A DNA stretch of 64,000 bases from Candidatus Eiseniibacteriota bacterium (GTDB lineage: Bacteria; Orphanbacterota; Orphanbacteria; Orphanbacterales; Orphanbacteraceae): NCBI GenBank assembly GCA_024276995.1, contig JAJRWB010000008.1:1-64000 (forward strand). The letters run 5' to 3'. Position numbers and translations under genes: made by a program. Within the stretch, counting starts at the first letter, position 1. Each line of letters opens with the position of its first letter. The notes under the pieces are model-generated. The model searched no databases, was not told where the DNA came from, and worked only from the letters and a program-made list of their open reading frames with translations. This document shows positions 27,599-37,227 of this stretch, in pieces.

Positions 27599-27640
27599 CC
27601 GCGGGAAGGGGCGCTCCACTTTCCCCTTGCATTCCCGCGG
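27599..27640. repeat. Imperfect hairpin in intergenic region
   Basis: Outer stem CCGCGGG (27599-27605) with CCCGCGG (27634-27640), inner stem AAGGGG with CCCCTT. It lies between divergent genes, so it may be a regulator site or a structured leader of the helicase mRNA. Confidence 0.4.
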
Positions 27641-27806
27641 TCTTTCATTATGCTTACCGGGAAGGCGAGGCGGCGTGAAACGTTCGCGCACTCCCTTCGA
27701 GGCCGCCCTGCGGGGCGACTTGTTTTACATGCCGCTGTTTCTGCGGTCCTTTCTTTTCACCTGTCCGGCGGGTTGAGAATCTGTACAATGCCGGACCGGG
27801 AAAATA

Positions 27807-29219
27807 ATGAGAGAACACGCAACCGCACGGATGCGCGGCGATCGCGCGCATATGAACAGTTCCACGCAGAACCGGGTGCCCCACTTCCATGACGGAGTCT
27901 TCAGCCTGCTGATCCCCCCGATTCAGCGCTCCCTCGCGGAAGAGGGATACGAGATCCCGACGCCGATCCAGGAGGAGTGCATTCCTCGTCTCCTCGAGGG
28001 GAGGGATCTGCTCGGTACCGCACAAACCGGGACGGGGAAGACGGCGGCGTTCACGTTGCCCGTGCTTCAGCGGTTGAAGGAAGAGCCGCGACGCGTGCGC
28101 AAGGGGACGCCGAGGGTTCTCATTCTCGCTCCCACCCGGGAGCTGGCGGCGCAGATCGGGGCGAGCGTCGGGACGTACGGACGGTTCCTCCGCGTCCGTC
28201 ACACGGTGATCTTCGGCGGCGTGAATCAGCTTCGACAGGTGAGGGCCCTCGATCGCGGGGTCGATATTCTCGTCGCCACACCGGGGCGGCTTCTCGACCT
28301 GATGCAGCAGGGGATCATCCATCTCGACGATGTGGAAGTGTTCGTTCTCGACGAAGTGGACAGGATGCTCGACATGGGCTTCATCCCCGACATCAAGCGG
28401 ATCCTTTCCCACATCCCCGACGACCGGCAGACCCTCTTCTTCTCAGCCACCATGGCGCCGAAGATCGAGGAGCTGGCCCGGACGATGGTGCGAAAACCGG
28501 TGCGTGTGAGCATCGCTCCCGACAAGCCGGCGGTGGAGAAGATCGACCAGAAAGTTCTCTTTGTAGGTAAAGGAAATAAGGATGCGCTTCTCGCGTCGCT
28601 ACTCGGCGACGAGAGGATCCGCAAGGCGATCGTCTTCACCCAGATGAAGCACGTGGCGAACCGCGTCGTGAAGAAGCTCGGCGCCGCGGGTGTCAAGGGG
28701 GTCGCCATTCACGGCAACAAGAGCCAGGCGGCGCGGACAAGGGCGCTCGATGGATTCAAGAGAGGTCGCTACCGGGTGCTCGTCGCCACGGACGTGGCGG
28801 CGCGCGGATTGGACGTGGACGACATCACCCACGTGATCAACTACAACCTTCCCGTGGAGGCGGAGACGTATATTCACCGCATCGGCCGGACCGCGCGCGC
28901 CGGCGCGGGGGGAAGCTCGATCTCCTTCTGCTGCGCCGAGGAGCGCGCTTACTTGAGAGAGATCGAGGGTCTTCTCGGCAAGACGGTCCCCGCCGACAGG
29001 GGGCACGTCTTCCACAGCGAAGAGGCGTTCCTCTCCACCCAGCCCGCACCGAAAAGACAGAGCGGTGGAGGCGGGGGCGGTGGAAACCGTCCCGCCCGGG
29101 GTGGAGGCGGAAGAGGGAGCGACAGCGGGATCGGCAGGGGAAGGGGCAACGAGAGAGGCGGCACACGGGGCAACGGACGTCGTGGTCGAAGTCGTGATCG
29201 GGGCCGCGCGCGGCGCTGA
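27807..29219 (+). CDS. DEAD-box-type RNA helicase with DEVD motif II and RGG-like tail
   Basis: A 470-residue RhlE-like helicase. Walker A AQTGTGKT at 72-79, PTREL, GG, TPGR, motif II LDEVDRMLDMGF with DEVD at 182-185 in place of DEAD, SAT at 213-215, then the C-terminal RecA domain (ATDVAARGLDVDD, HRIGRTARAG). Residues about 410-470 form a glycine/arginine-rich tail that probably binds RNA. It unwinds short RNA duplexes in ribosome assembly or RNA decay. The ATG at 27807 is weakly supported; an in-frame ATG at 27852 is the alternative, and neither has a strong SD. Val for Ala in motif II is conservative and likely active. Confidence 0.92.
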   Translation: MREHATARMRGDRAHMNSSTQNRVPHFHDGVFSLLIPPIQRSLAEEGYEIPTPIQEECIPRLLEGRDLLGTAQTGTGKTAAFTLPVLQRLKEEPRRVRKGTPRVLILAPTRELAAQIGASVGTYGRFLRVRHTVIFGGVNQLRQVRALDRGVDILVATPGRLLDLMQQGIIHLDDVEVFVLDEVDRMLDMGFIPDIKRILSHIPDDRQTLFFSATMAPKIEELARTMVRKPVRVSIAPDKPAVEKIDQKVLFVGKGNKDALLASLLGDERIRKAIVFTQMKHVANRVVKKLGAAGVKGVAIHGNKSQAARTRALDGFKRGRYRVLVATDVAARGLDVDDITHVINYNLPVEAETYIHRIGRTARAGAGGSSISFCCAEERAYLREIEGLLGKTVPADRGHVFHSEEAFLSTQPAPKRQSGGGGGGGNRPARGGGGRGSDSGIGRGRGNERGGTRGNGRRGRSRDRGRARR

Positions 29220-29220
29220 T

Positions 29221-29593
29221 CCTATTCCGCCCGGTTCTCCCGCAATCACTTTGCCGCCCACGACCGTGGCAACCTTGCGACCCGCGACCGTCGTGAATCG
29301 TTAAGCCAACGCCGCCGGAAAACACGGCGCTTCCGGACGTGGAGCCGGCGATAATCGTCGTGCCGATTACCATTTTGACTCGCACGGTTACCTGCGAACA
29401 AAGAATTATAAATCAGCGTACGGCTTAGATTCGAATATACGGCTCCCCCGTCACCGCCCGCGGTGTTTCCTTCGAACGAGCAGCGATCGATCCATGAATC
29501 GGTCCAGCCGATCCCCCCCATCGCCAGCGCGCCCCCATCTGTTCCCGCGCTATTGTTGATAAACCGGTAAAGCAGAAAACGAATCCGGGTGGA
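29221..29593 (-). pseudogene. Remnant of a Pmp/right-handed beta-helix surface protein
   Basis: Reading the minus strand from after a stop at 29594, the frame gives FINNSAGTDGGALAMGG and SFEGNTAGGDGGAVYS, then LIYNSLFAGNRA, the repeat style of polymorphic outer-membrane (Pmp) beta-helix proteins. After about 29390 the likeness moves to another frame (GTTIIAGSTSGSAVFSGGVG). There is no start codon in the open part, no SD and no C-terminal domain. This 462-nt gap after the helicase therefore holds a frameshifted fragment of a surface protein rather than a live gene. Confidence 0.6.
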
Positions 29594-29643
29594 CTATTGG
29601 CCGGAACGGGGATGAAGATCGTGTTCCTGTGACGGGGCGAAGA

Positions 29644-29675
29644 AAGGCGCGACAGGCTTTCGCCCGTTGCGCCTT
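29644..29675 (-). terminator. Intrinsic terminator after tRNA-fMet
   Basis: On the minus strand, AAGGCGC (29675-29669) pairs with GCGCCTT (29650-29644), with a smaller inner hairpin (GGGC gaaa GCCT), followed by TCTTCG. It lies a few nucleotides after the tRNA 3' end. Confidence 0.6.
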
Positions 29676-29681
29676 GAAAGT

Positions 29682-29758
<77 letters not shown>

Positions 29759-29785
29759 CCCGTAACTTTTCAAAACCGGCTCCAA

Positions 29786-29814
29786 ACGATACCCGCGGCG
29801 GCGCTATCTGTCAA
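29786..29814 (-). promoter_or_regulatory. Predicted sigma-70 promoter of tRNA-fMet
   Basis: On the minus strand, -35 TTGACA (29814-29809), 17-nt spacer and -10 TATCGT (29791-29786). It overlaps the 3' end of the ftsB-like gene, and the implied start lies about 20 nt before the tRNA. Confidence 0.65.
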
Positions 29815-30259
29815 CCGCAAATGTGCCCCCTTGCACCCCCGGTTCCGGCTCTGTCTTTGCCGCGGCGACCTCTTCGGCGCGCACCTCCTCGACGAGACGC
29901 TCCTTCTCCGATTCGGGGATGTCGATGAACAGGTACTGCTTCTCATCGTCGCGCACCATGCGGTATCTCTCGCGGGCGACCCTCTCGATCATCGATGGGT
30001 CGCTCCGAAGCCGCTCCGCCATGGTGCGGAGAGAGTCGACCGTCGCCTCGGCATGGGCGATGGCGCCGCGCAGCGCGCTGTTCTCCCGTTTCAACTGGAG
30101 CAGCGTGAAGACGCTCTGGTCGCCGAGGAAGAAGGTGTTGCCGAGCCAAAGGGCGACGAGCAGGAGGCTGAACCGGACGAGCCGCTTCCGGTCGAAGTAC
30201 GACCGGTGATCGAACCGGAGGAAGTGAAGCCTGTCGGAGGATCTCTTCGCCGACGCCAT
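29804..30259 (-). CDS. ftsB: FtsB/DivIC-like septum formation initiator
   Basis: A 151-residue bitopic protein: a basic cytoplasmic N-terminus, one membrane segment (FSLLLVALWLGNTFFLG) and a periplasmic coiled coil (LLQLKRENSALRGAIAHAEATVDSL) ending with the RYRMVRDDEKQYLF strand typical of FtsB/DivIC. FtsB helps assemble the division complex with FtsL and FtsQ. The C-terminal 35 residues are acidic and extend beyond the usual 100-120-residue family length. It follows eno after 22 nt on the same strand; eno-ftsB pairing is common in bacteria. Confidence 0.85.
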   Translation of the reverse strand: MASAKRSSDRLHFLRFDHRSYFDRKRLVRFSLLLVALWLGNTFFLGDQSVFTLLQLKRENSALRGAIAHAEATVDSLRTMAERLRSDPSMIERVARERYRMVRDDEKQYLFIDIPESEKERLVEEVRAEEVAAAKTEPEPGVQGGTFAVDR

Positions 30260-30281
30260 GAAGCCTCCCGCCGCCGCAAGA

Positions 30282-31655
<1,374 letters not shown>

Positions 31656-31730
31656 TCAACGTACTACCGCCGCAGGAGCGGGTCAACGGAAAATGGAAGA
31701 CGCCGGTACGGAAATCGTCCCTTGCCGTCC

Positions 31731-31760
31731 TTGACGGCCGATCGGCGGAACCTCTACATT
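31731..31760 (+). promoter_or_regulatory. Predicted sigma-70 promoter of the ECF sigma operon
   Basis: -35 TTGACG (31731-31736), 18-nt spacer, -10 TACATT (31755-31760), 25 nt before the ATG of the ECF sigma gene. The GGAACC inside the spacer resembles an ECF -35, but no matching -10 follows it. Confidence 0.5.
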
Positions 31761-31785
31761 GGGACGCTGCACTGTGGGGAGGCGC

Positions 31786-32376
31786 ATGGCCAACTCTCGG
31801 GAAGAAAAAGCGCTCGTCGCCCGCGCCCTAGACGGCGATCGGGAGGCGTTCCGTCTTCTCTTGAGGGAGTACCAAACACCGGTGTTCCACATCGCCCTTC
31901 GCATGCTCCGGGACAGGGAGGATGCCGAGGACGCGACGCAGGATGTATTCATCAAGGTTCACGGAGCGCTTCACCAGTACGATTTCCGTTACCCGTTCCG
32001 CAGCTGGATCTTCCGGATCGCCCACAACCGTTGCATCGACTATATCCGGAAGCGAAAGATGACGTTCCTTTCGCTCGACGCCCCCGCGCCGGGAAGAGAG
32101 GAGGAGACGGGATGGGAACTTCCCGATCCGGACGCCGTCGATCCCCTCGACGCGGCGCAGGCCGCCGAGGAGAAGGAACTGATCGAAGAGGCGATCGGAA
32201 AACTCGGCCCGACACTCCGTTCGGCGATCACCCTCCGCCATGTGGAGGGCCTCCGGTACGAAGAGATCGCGCAAATCCTCGGCGTACCCCTCGGTACGGT
32301 GAAGGTGAGAATCTTCCGGGCGCGACAGGTGCTCGCCCGGCTGCTCGGCCGTCGTCTGGGGAAGGAGAAAAAATGA
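31786..32376 (+). CDS. ECF-type RNA polymerase sigma factor (RpoE-like)
   Basis: A 196-residue ECF sigma factor. Region 2 runs from ALVARALDGDREAFRLLL to DAEDATQDVFIKV and PFRSWIFRIAHNRCIDYIRK; region 4 is SAITLRHVEGLRYEEIAQIL with the recognition helix VPLGTVKVRIFRARQVL. A GGGGAGG SD supports the ATG at 31786 rather than one 9 codons earlier. It is followed by a zinc-finger membrane protein that should be its anti-sigma factor and by a bactofilin-like membrane protein, so it likely answers an envelope signal. Confidence 0.93.
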   Translation: MANSREEKALVARALDGDREAFRLLLREYQTPVFHIALRMLRDREDAEDATQDVFIKVHGALHQYDFRYPFRSWIFRIAHNRCIDYIRKRKMTFLSLDAPAPGREEETGWELPDPDAVDPLDAAQAAEEKELIEEAIGKLGPTLRSAITLRHVEGLRYEEIAQILGVPLGTVKVRIFRARQVLARLLGRRLGKEKK

Positions 32377-32436
32377 AACTTCGAGATGTAACCTCACGGG
32401 GTCTCCTTTCGTAAGGGGAGTCAGGAAGGGGAGTGT

Positions 32437-33093
32437 ATGGACCGGGATCTTTCATACGGGAACGCGGAAGGGCACCTGAGCGACGATGAGCTCCAGGAGA
32501 GGCTCGAAGAGGCGCCTGAGGCGGACGACGCATTCGGGCGCCATCTCGAGAAATGCCTTTCGTGCCGGGAGAGACACCTCCGTTTCCGGGAGCTTTTCAC
32601 TCTTCTCGACGGGGCGGCGCCGCCGGATGCCCCCGCGTCGGTGGAGCGCGCCGTTTTCGAACGGCTTTTCCCCGCCGGGGAGCCTTCCGCCGGCCGCCTT
32701 CCCTCCCGGATGCCCGCGTGGGTCCCCGCCGCGGCGGTGCTCCTCCTCTCGCTCGCCACGACGCTCTCGCTCAGCATTCTTCGGGTTCTCGGCGCCGTGG
32801 TCGGTCCCGTGGTGGAGGTGGCCCTCCAGGGCCGTGTCGACTACTTCATCGCCCCCCTTCGCCTCGCCGCGGACGCGCTGAGCCGGCTTTCGATCGTTTC
32901 GACATGGCTCGGCCGGCTGTGGGATGCCTCACCCGTGGTCTTCACCGCGCTCCTTCACCTTTGGGAAGCGCCGGAGATCCGGTTTATGATTCTCGCCTCG
33001 GCGGGGGTATACTCTCTGATCGCACTCGGATGGGGCAGCCGCCTGCTCCTCAACCGGTCCAGGGGAGGAAGTCACAATGTTCTGTTCGTCTGA
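32437..33093 (+). CDS. Membrane-bound zinc-finger anti-sigma factor
   Basis: A 218-residue protein. The N-terminus has the ZAS motif His36-x3-Cys40-x2-Cys43 (FGRHLEKCLSCRERH), the zinc site by which cognate anti-sigma factors hold ECF sigma factors. A long hydrophobic region follows (AAAVLLLSLATTLSLSI and two more membrane-like segments), giving a polytopic or hairpin membrane domain rather than one helix. It lies 60 nt after the sigma gene and overlaps the next gene by 17 nt. Release of the sigma factor by proteolysis or signal is inferred from the family. Confidence 0.8.
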   Translation: MDRDLSYGNAEGHLSDDELQERLEEAPEADDAFGRHLEKCLSCRERHLRFRELFTLLDGAAPPDAPASVERAVFERLFPAGEPSAGRLPSRMPAWVPAAAVLLLSLATTLSLSILRVLGAVVGPVVEVALQGRVDYFIAPLRLAADALSRLSIVSTWLGRLWDASPVVFTALLHLWEAPEIRFMILASAGVYSLIALGWGSRLLLNRSRGGSHNVLFV

Positions 33094-34252
33094 ACCGCTT
33101 CTCATCCGCGCGTCTTTCGTGAAAAGGCTCGTTCCGGTAATTCCCTTCGTTCTCGCCGTTTCGCTTCTCGCACCGCCGACGGCGCTCTCCGAAGGTCGTG
33201 TGGCCGTCACCGTGGACGCGGGGGAGGAGGCGACTGCCGAATCCCTCGAGGCCGAGGCGCGCGCCCTCGAGGCGAGAGTGAAGGAGGAGAGGCGAAGCGA
33301 GAGCGAGCCGGAGACCACGATCACCATCCGAAAACTCGGCGGTGCGGTGAAGATCAAACACTCCCCCGAAGATGTCGTCCGTCTCGGCAGCTCGGTGGTA
33401 ATCGACGAGGAGACGCAGGTGAGGGGCGACGTGGTGGCGATCGGCGGGAGCGTCACCGTTCGCGGCATGGTGAACGGCGACGTGGTGGCGATCGGCGGAA
33501 ATGTTCGCCTCTATGACGGGGTGGTCATCCTCGGCGACGCGGTGGCGATCGGCGGGCGGGTGATCCGAGACGACGGGGCGCAGGTGAACGGCGAAATCGT
33601 CTCGATCGTGCCGGGCGTGGGGGCGCTCTTCCCCTGGACGTACACCGACCAGACGAGGAGCACCTCTTCGAGGATCGGCGGCGCGCTGGTGAAGACGGCG
33701 ATCACCTGGGTGGTCCTCATCTTTCTCGTATTCATCTTCGTCGGGATCGTCGGCGGACCGACCGACAGGGTGGCCGCCTCTCTTGCCGCCGACCCGCTCA
33801 AGGCGGGCTTCGCCGGCTTCCTGGTGATCGTTCTTTCGCCGGTCGTATTCGTTATCCTGGCGATCAGCATCATCGGCATCCCGCTGATCCCCGTGTACGG
33901 CGGTGTGCTTCTCGCGTCGCTCTTCTGGGGAATCGTCGCCTCCGGCCTCGAGGTGGGGAGGGGGCTCGGCAAGCGCCTCTTTCCCGGCCTTTCCGGGTCG
34001 GTGGCCACCGCGATTATCGGCGTGCTCCTCCTTTCGCTGCCGAAGCAGCTCGGGCGATTGATCACCGTCACCGGCGGAGTGTTTCACATGATCGGCTGGA
34101 GCATCATGATCATCGGTCTGCTGATCATGATGATCGCCGTATTCGTCGGTCTCGGCGGGATCCTTTTCACGCGGTTTGGAAGACGCGACACCGGCGGTCC
34201 GGCCGCACCGGGGGAGGCGCTTCCCGAACCGGCGGCGGAAGAGCCGGAGTAG
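33077..34252 (+). CDS. Bactofilin-like repeat protein with polytopic membrane C-terminus
   Basis: A 391-residue protein. Signal peptide (VPVIPFVLAVSLLAPPTALS), a glutamate/alanine-rich coiled-coil stretch (residues 45-80), then beta-helix repeats (VRGDVVAIGGSVTVRGMVNG, GDVVAIGGNVRLYDGV, GDAVAIGGRVI) like those of polymer-forming bactofilins, and four or more membrane segments from residue about 190 to 370. This fusion is found in diderm genomes as an uncharacterised membrane protein. The repeat domain should lie outside the membrane. It is the third gene of the ECF sigma operon and a possible target or partner of that system. Confidence 0.75.
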   Translation: MFCSSEPLLIRASFVKRLVPVIPFVLAVSLLAPPTALSEGRVAVTVDAGEEATAESLEAEARALEARVKEERRSESEPETTITIRKLGGAVKIKHSPEDVVRLGSSVVIDEETQVRGDVVAIGGSVTVRGMVNGDVVAIGGNVRLYDGVVILGDAVAIGGRVIRDDGAQVNGEIVSIVPGVGALFPWTYTDQTRSTSSRIGGALVKTAITWVVLIFLVFIFVGIVGGPTDRVAASLAADPLKAGFAGFLVIVLSPVVFVILAISIIGIPLIPVYGGVLLASLFWGIVASGLEVGRGLGKRLFPGLSGSVATAIIGVLLLSLPKQLGRLITVTGGVFHMIGWSIMIIGLLIMMIAVFVGLGGILFTRFGRRDTGGPAAPGEALPEPAAEEPE

Positions 34253-34255
34253 CAT

Positions 34256-34900
34256 CGCCGGCACGGGGGCGGCGGCGCAGCCTTCCGAGTCGAAAGCGTT
34301 CGTCGAGTGGGTGTCGGAACATCTCATCGCGATCGAGAGTTTCGATTCGCCCCTCCCGGCGAAGGCCGCCGAGTCGCTCGATCGTTACGTCCCCTCCGGC
34401 GAGGGAGACCCACGGCGGCTTCTGAATCGTCTGGCGGGCTGGTACCTGTGGGACACCGAGGAGATGCTCGATCTCGTCGAATGGATCGGGCGATTCAACG
34501 AAGGACGGGAGATGTCGCAAAAGGTCCATATCTTCGGGATCGATATCACCTCGCCCGCTCCGGGCGTCGAGGAGGTCCTCGGTTTCCTCGACGAGGCGGG
34601 GGTGGAGAGCGGTCTCGAGGGTCGCGCCCTCGGTCTCGATCTGCAGGAAGGCGATTTCTGGCCGCGCACCCTGGAGAGATACGCGGCGTTGAGCGAGGAG
34701 CGCCGTGCGGAATTCGCCGAAAACTACGAGAAGCTGATCGATGTTCTGAAGGAGAGGAAGGCGGAATGGGTCGCCTCTTCTTCACGAAGAGAGTACGTTT
34801 CGGATGCCCCTTCTCGCCAAGGGGGACCTCGAGCCGATGGGCGTGCGCCTGAGAAGGGGGCTCGGGGAGGAGCGCCGAGCGGCCGGTCGCCCGGCGAAGA
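34256..34900 (+). pseudogene. Decayed erythromycin-esterase (EreA/B)-family gene
   Basis: Residues read from about 34283 (AFVEWVSEHLIAIESFDS, then GEGDPRRLLNRLAGWYLWDTEEMLDLVEWI and KVHIFGIDI) follow the second quarter of erythromycin-esterase-like hydrolases. The expected N-terminal catalytic part (GEATHG) is absent upstream, because the bactofilin-like gene ends right before it. The matching C-terminal part (LAKGDLEPMGVRLRRGLGEE) appears at about 34810 in another frame, after an apparent deletion. So start, internal block and frame are all lost: a pseudogene. It fills the gap 34253-34907. Confidence 0.7.
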
Positions 34901-34907
34901 GGGGGAT

Positions 34908-35612
34908 CTATTCGAGGCCTTCAGGCACGAAGGAAACGCTTCTCGTCTCGATCTGTTCGTCGCCGAACCCGGCGATCCCGGCAAGGAAGCCGAACAGTTT
35001 TTCGGGCACGCCTAGAATCGCCCCGGCGCCCCCCTCTTCCTTTTCGCCCGGGATCTTCCCGTCGAGCCACGCTTCCACTTCCCGCACCTGTTCCAGCTCG
35101 ACGAGGATCACCTTCGCCCGGATCGAAAAATAGTACGACTTCCCGCCGTCGAGATCGGCCATGTCGGCCACGCGGATCCCCGTTCGCTTGAGAAGCGAGT
35201 TCTTCAGCGCTTCGAGCGAATCGAACCGGCGCACCCGCGCCCCGATGGCGCACTCGTACCGGCCCTCGATGATGTCGTAGCTCACCCGGTACGAGAGGAA
35301 GCGGCTCGCTTCGAGGGCGTCGAACCAGGAGGAACGGGAACGCCACAGCTCGATCTCGTAGTTCACCGTGGCGGGAAGCCCCCTCTCGATCGTCTCGAGC
35401 ACCTTTTCCGACAGGCCGTCATGGAAAGCGAAGTCGAGCTCGAGCGCGCCGTCGCGGGCGCGGATATCGGTGATCTCGATCGAACGCTCCGCCCTCGTCG
35501 CGGCGGGGACGAGAAGAAGGATCGCGGCGAGGAAGGCGGGGGCGCGAATACCGCCGGCGTAAAGGTGCGCCGGGCGGCGGCGGTGGGGTGGACCTGGGGG
35601 GCACCGTTTCAG
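34908..35612 (-). CDS. DUF4390 family exported protein, apparent CTG start
   Basis: The frame from 35612 down gives 234 residues: a basic start, signal peptide (APAFLAAILLLVPAATRAE) and a DUF4390 domain (GLPATVNYEIELWRSRSSWFD, then VSYDIIEGRYECAIG and YYFSIRAKVIL). No ATG, GTG or TTG lies in frame before the signal peptide; the first usable GTG (35402) would cut the signal and the first strand. CTG at 35612 is 6 nt after GAGGAGG, a full SD, so CTG is proposed as the start. It is 31 nt downstream of the Omp85-like gene. Role unknown; see the similar gene at 8614. Confidence 0.65.
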   Translation of the reverse strand: MKRCPPGPPHRRRPAHLYAGGIRAPAFLAAILLLVPAATRAERSIEITDIRARDGALELDFAFHDGLSEKVLETIERGLPATVNYEIELWRSRSSWFDALEASRFLSYRVSYDIIEGRYECAIGARVRRFDSLEALKNSLLKRTGIRVADMADLDGGKSYYFSIRAKVILVELEQVREVEAWLDGKIPGEKEEGGAGAILGVPEKLFGFLAGIAGFGDEQIETRSVSFVPEGLE

Positions 35613-35643
35613 GGGATCCTCCTCGTGTTCGGCTCGCGCCGAA

Positions 35644-37113
35644 TCAGAACAGGCGGTTGAAGCGGAACGTGATCACCGCGTCGTTCTTCCCGCCGTCGCC
35701 GATGCCGTGGGCGAGGTTCAGCCTCGCGAATCCGTCGAGACTCTCGAGGCCGATCCCCATGTCGGAGGAGAGGTCGGCATCGCGCCGGTCGGATCTTCGC
35801 CACGCGTCGCCGGTGTCGGCGAAGAACGCCACCGCCATGTCGCCGCCGACGTCGACGCGGTACTCGATGTTGGCGAGAAGAACGCGGTCGCCGTGAAACT
35901 CCTTGAACCGGTACGCCGGCATCGTTCCCACTCCTCCGATGTAGAACCTCCTGTAAAGCGGCGCTTCACCGTCGATCGCCCCCGCGATGAGGCGGAAATC
36001 GAGATGCATGTCCCTCGCGAGTTTCATGTAGCGACTCACCTCGGCGGTGTAACGGGCATAGTCGTAGTCGCCGCCGAGGTTCCTCCCGGCGTATTCGGCG
36101 TCGAGCCTCGCGAGGTACCCGGTGGTGGGCCGCGTCTTCCGGTTTCGCGTGTCGATCTCGAGCGATCCTTCCACGCTCCTTGTCCCGCCCGCCACGAGGA
36201 GCGAATCGGCGAAGAGGTTCTCTCGGAACTCCTTCGCCCCGCCGAAGAGCGACCAGTCGACGGTGGTGCGCAGAGGCTGCGCATCCTCTTCCCTGTAACC
36301 GATCGTCGCGCGGTGGATTCCCTTTTCCCAGTCGAGGAAGACACGCCATCCCCGCCGCCAAGTGTAGTCGCGGAAATCTTCCTTGATAAGGAGGGCCGCC
36401 GCCAGGTTCTCGTTGGCCGACACGGTCCACCGGTCGTCGTCTCTCGTCTCGTCGTATCCTTCCGCGCCGATCGAAAGCCCGCCGCGCGCCCACACCGGGA
36501 GGCGGGCGTCCGCTTTCCACGTCCACCGTTCGGGTCCGAACGAGTACCCTTGCATCCATTCGAATCGTGGAACGCGGTCTCTTCGCTGCCTATATCCGAG
36601 GGTGTAGGAGAGGTCGGCCCCCTCCACCCGGTTGTAATCGAACCCGAGATGTGTCGACAGTTCATTGTTGAGTGGATCCGGCTCGAGGCGGACCCCGTTG
36701 TCGAACACGTCGAGGCCGTAGTGGTCGGTTTCGTTGAACCGGTCCTCGGGCGAACCGTCCTTTTCGCCGCCGCCGGTGCGGTAGAGCACACGGAAGAGGT
36801 ATTCCCCGTCGCCCAGATTCATCTCGCACGTCCACTCGTCCCCGGATCGGGTCATCGGCCGGATGCTCTTCTTTCCGTCCTTATCGGTGGTGCGGACCTT
36901 CGCCTCCGACACGTCGACGCCGTGGAAGCGGAAGAGCACCGCCGAACCGGTCCACTCGACGACCACGGGGCCGACCGTCTCGTCTTCGCTCGGTCGGCCG
37001 TCGGAATCGCAGTGGAATCTCCACACCCCCGCATCCGGTGCGGTGGGGAAGAGGAGGGAGGCGGCGAGGATCAGCACGCCCATCGGGGGGGAGAACTTCA
37101 CGGATCGACTCAC
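35644..37113 (-). CDS. Omp85-like outer-membrane barrel with N-terminal Ig/CBM48-like domain
   Basis: A 489-residue protein starting at GTG 37113 after AAAGGAG. Signal peptide (MGVLILAASLLFPTAPDAG), then residues about 30-130 form an Ig-like early-set domain (VLFRFHGVDVSEAKVRTTD, WTCEMNLGDGEYLFRVLY) similar to CBM48 or AMPK glycogen-binding modules. A D15/BamA-type barrel follows with RRFYIGGVGTMPAYRFKEF and a terminal FRFNRLF. There is no POTRA domain. A sigma-54 element at 37152-37167 lies 39 nt upstream and the sigma-54 activator gene is next door, so RpoN control is likely. DUF4390 follows in the same unit. Confidence 0.82.
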   Translation of the reverse strand: MSRSVKFSPPMGVLILAASLLFPTAPDAGVWRFHCDSDGRPSEDETVGPVVVEWTGSAVLFRFHGVDVSEAKVRTTDKDGKKSIRPMTRSGDEWTCEMNLGDGEYLFRVLYRTGGGEKDGSPEDRFNETDHYGLDVFDNGVRLEPDPLNNELSTHLGFDYNRVEGADLSYTLGYRQRRDRVPRFEWMQGYSFGPERWTWKADARLPVWARGGLSIGAEGYDETRDDDRWTVSANENLAAALLIKEDFRDYTWRRGWRVFLDWEKGIHRATIGYREEDAQPLRTTVDWSLFGGAKEFRENLFADSLLVAGGTRSVEGSLEIDTRNRKTRPTTGYLARLDAEYAGRNLGGDYDYARYTAEVSRYMKLARDMHLDFRLIAGAIDGEAPLYRRFYIGGVGTMPAYRFKEFHGDRVLLANIEYRVDVGGDMAVAFFADTGDAWRRSDRRDADLSSDMGIGLESLDGFARLNLAHGIGDGGKNDAVITFRFNRLF

Positions 37114-37151
37114 GGCAACACTCCTTTCGTGCAGGTCCGTTGCCGGTGAAG

Positions 37152-37167
37152 CGCAAGAACCGTGCCG
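37152..37167 (-). promoter_or_regulatory. Predicted sigma-54 promoter of the Omp85-like/DUF4390 unit
   Basis: On the minus strand GGCACGGTTCTTGC: GG (37166-37165) and GC (37154-37153), exact N10 spacing and all consensus bases of GGCACG-N4-TTGC present. The GTG start is 39 nt downstream. An 18-bp palindrome lies about 94 nt upstream of the implied start site. Confidence 0.8.
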
Positions 37168-37227
37168 CCCCGAAGAACCCCGGGAGCCGGTTCGAACGGC
37201 CGGTTCGGCGGCGTGGGGGTGGAGAAA

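Larger units (their letters stand above)
27404..27806. other. Intergenic region between lipoprotein and helicase genes
   Basis: A 403-nt divergent gap. It holds the sigma-54 element 27455-27470 (minus), the hairpin 27599-27640 and a TACAAT (27784-27789) that could be the helicase -10, though no -35 matches. I see no gene in it. Confidence 0.6.

Noticed and set aside
31747-31752. GGAACC as an ECF-type -35 for autoregulation of the sigma gene
   Set aside because: No ECF-like -10 follows at the right distance, and a sigma-70 promoter already covers it.
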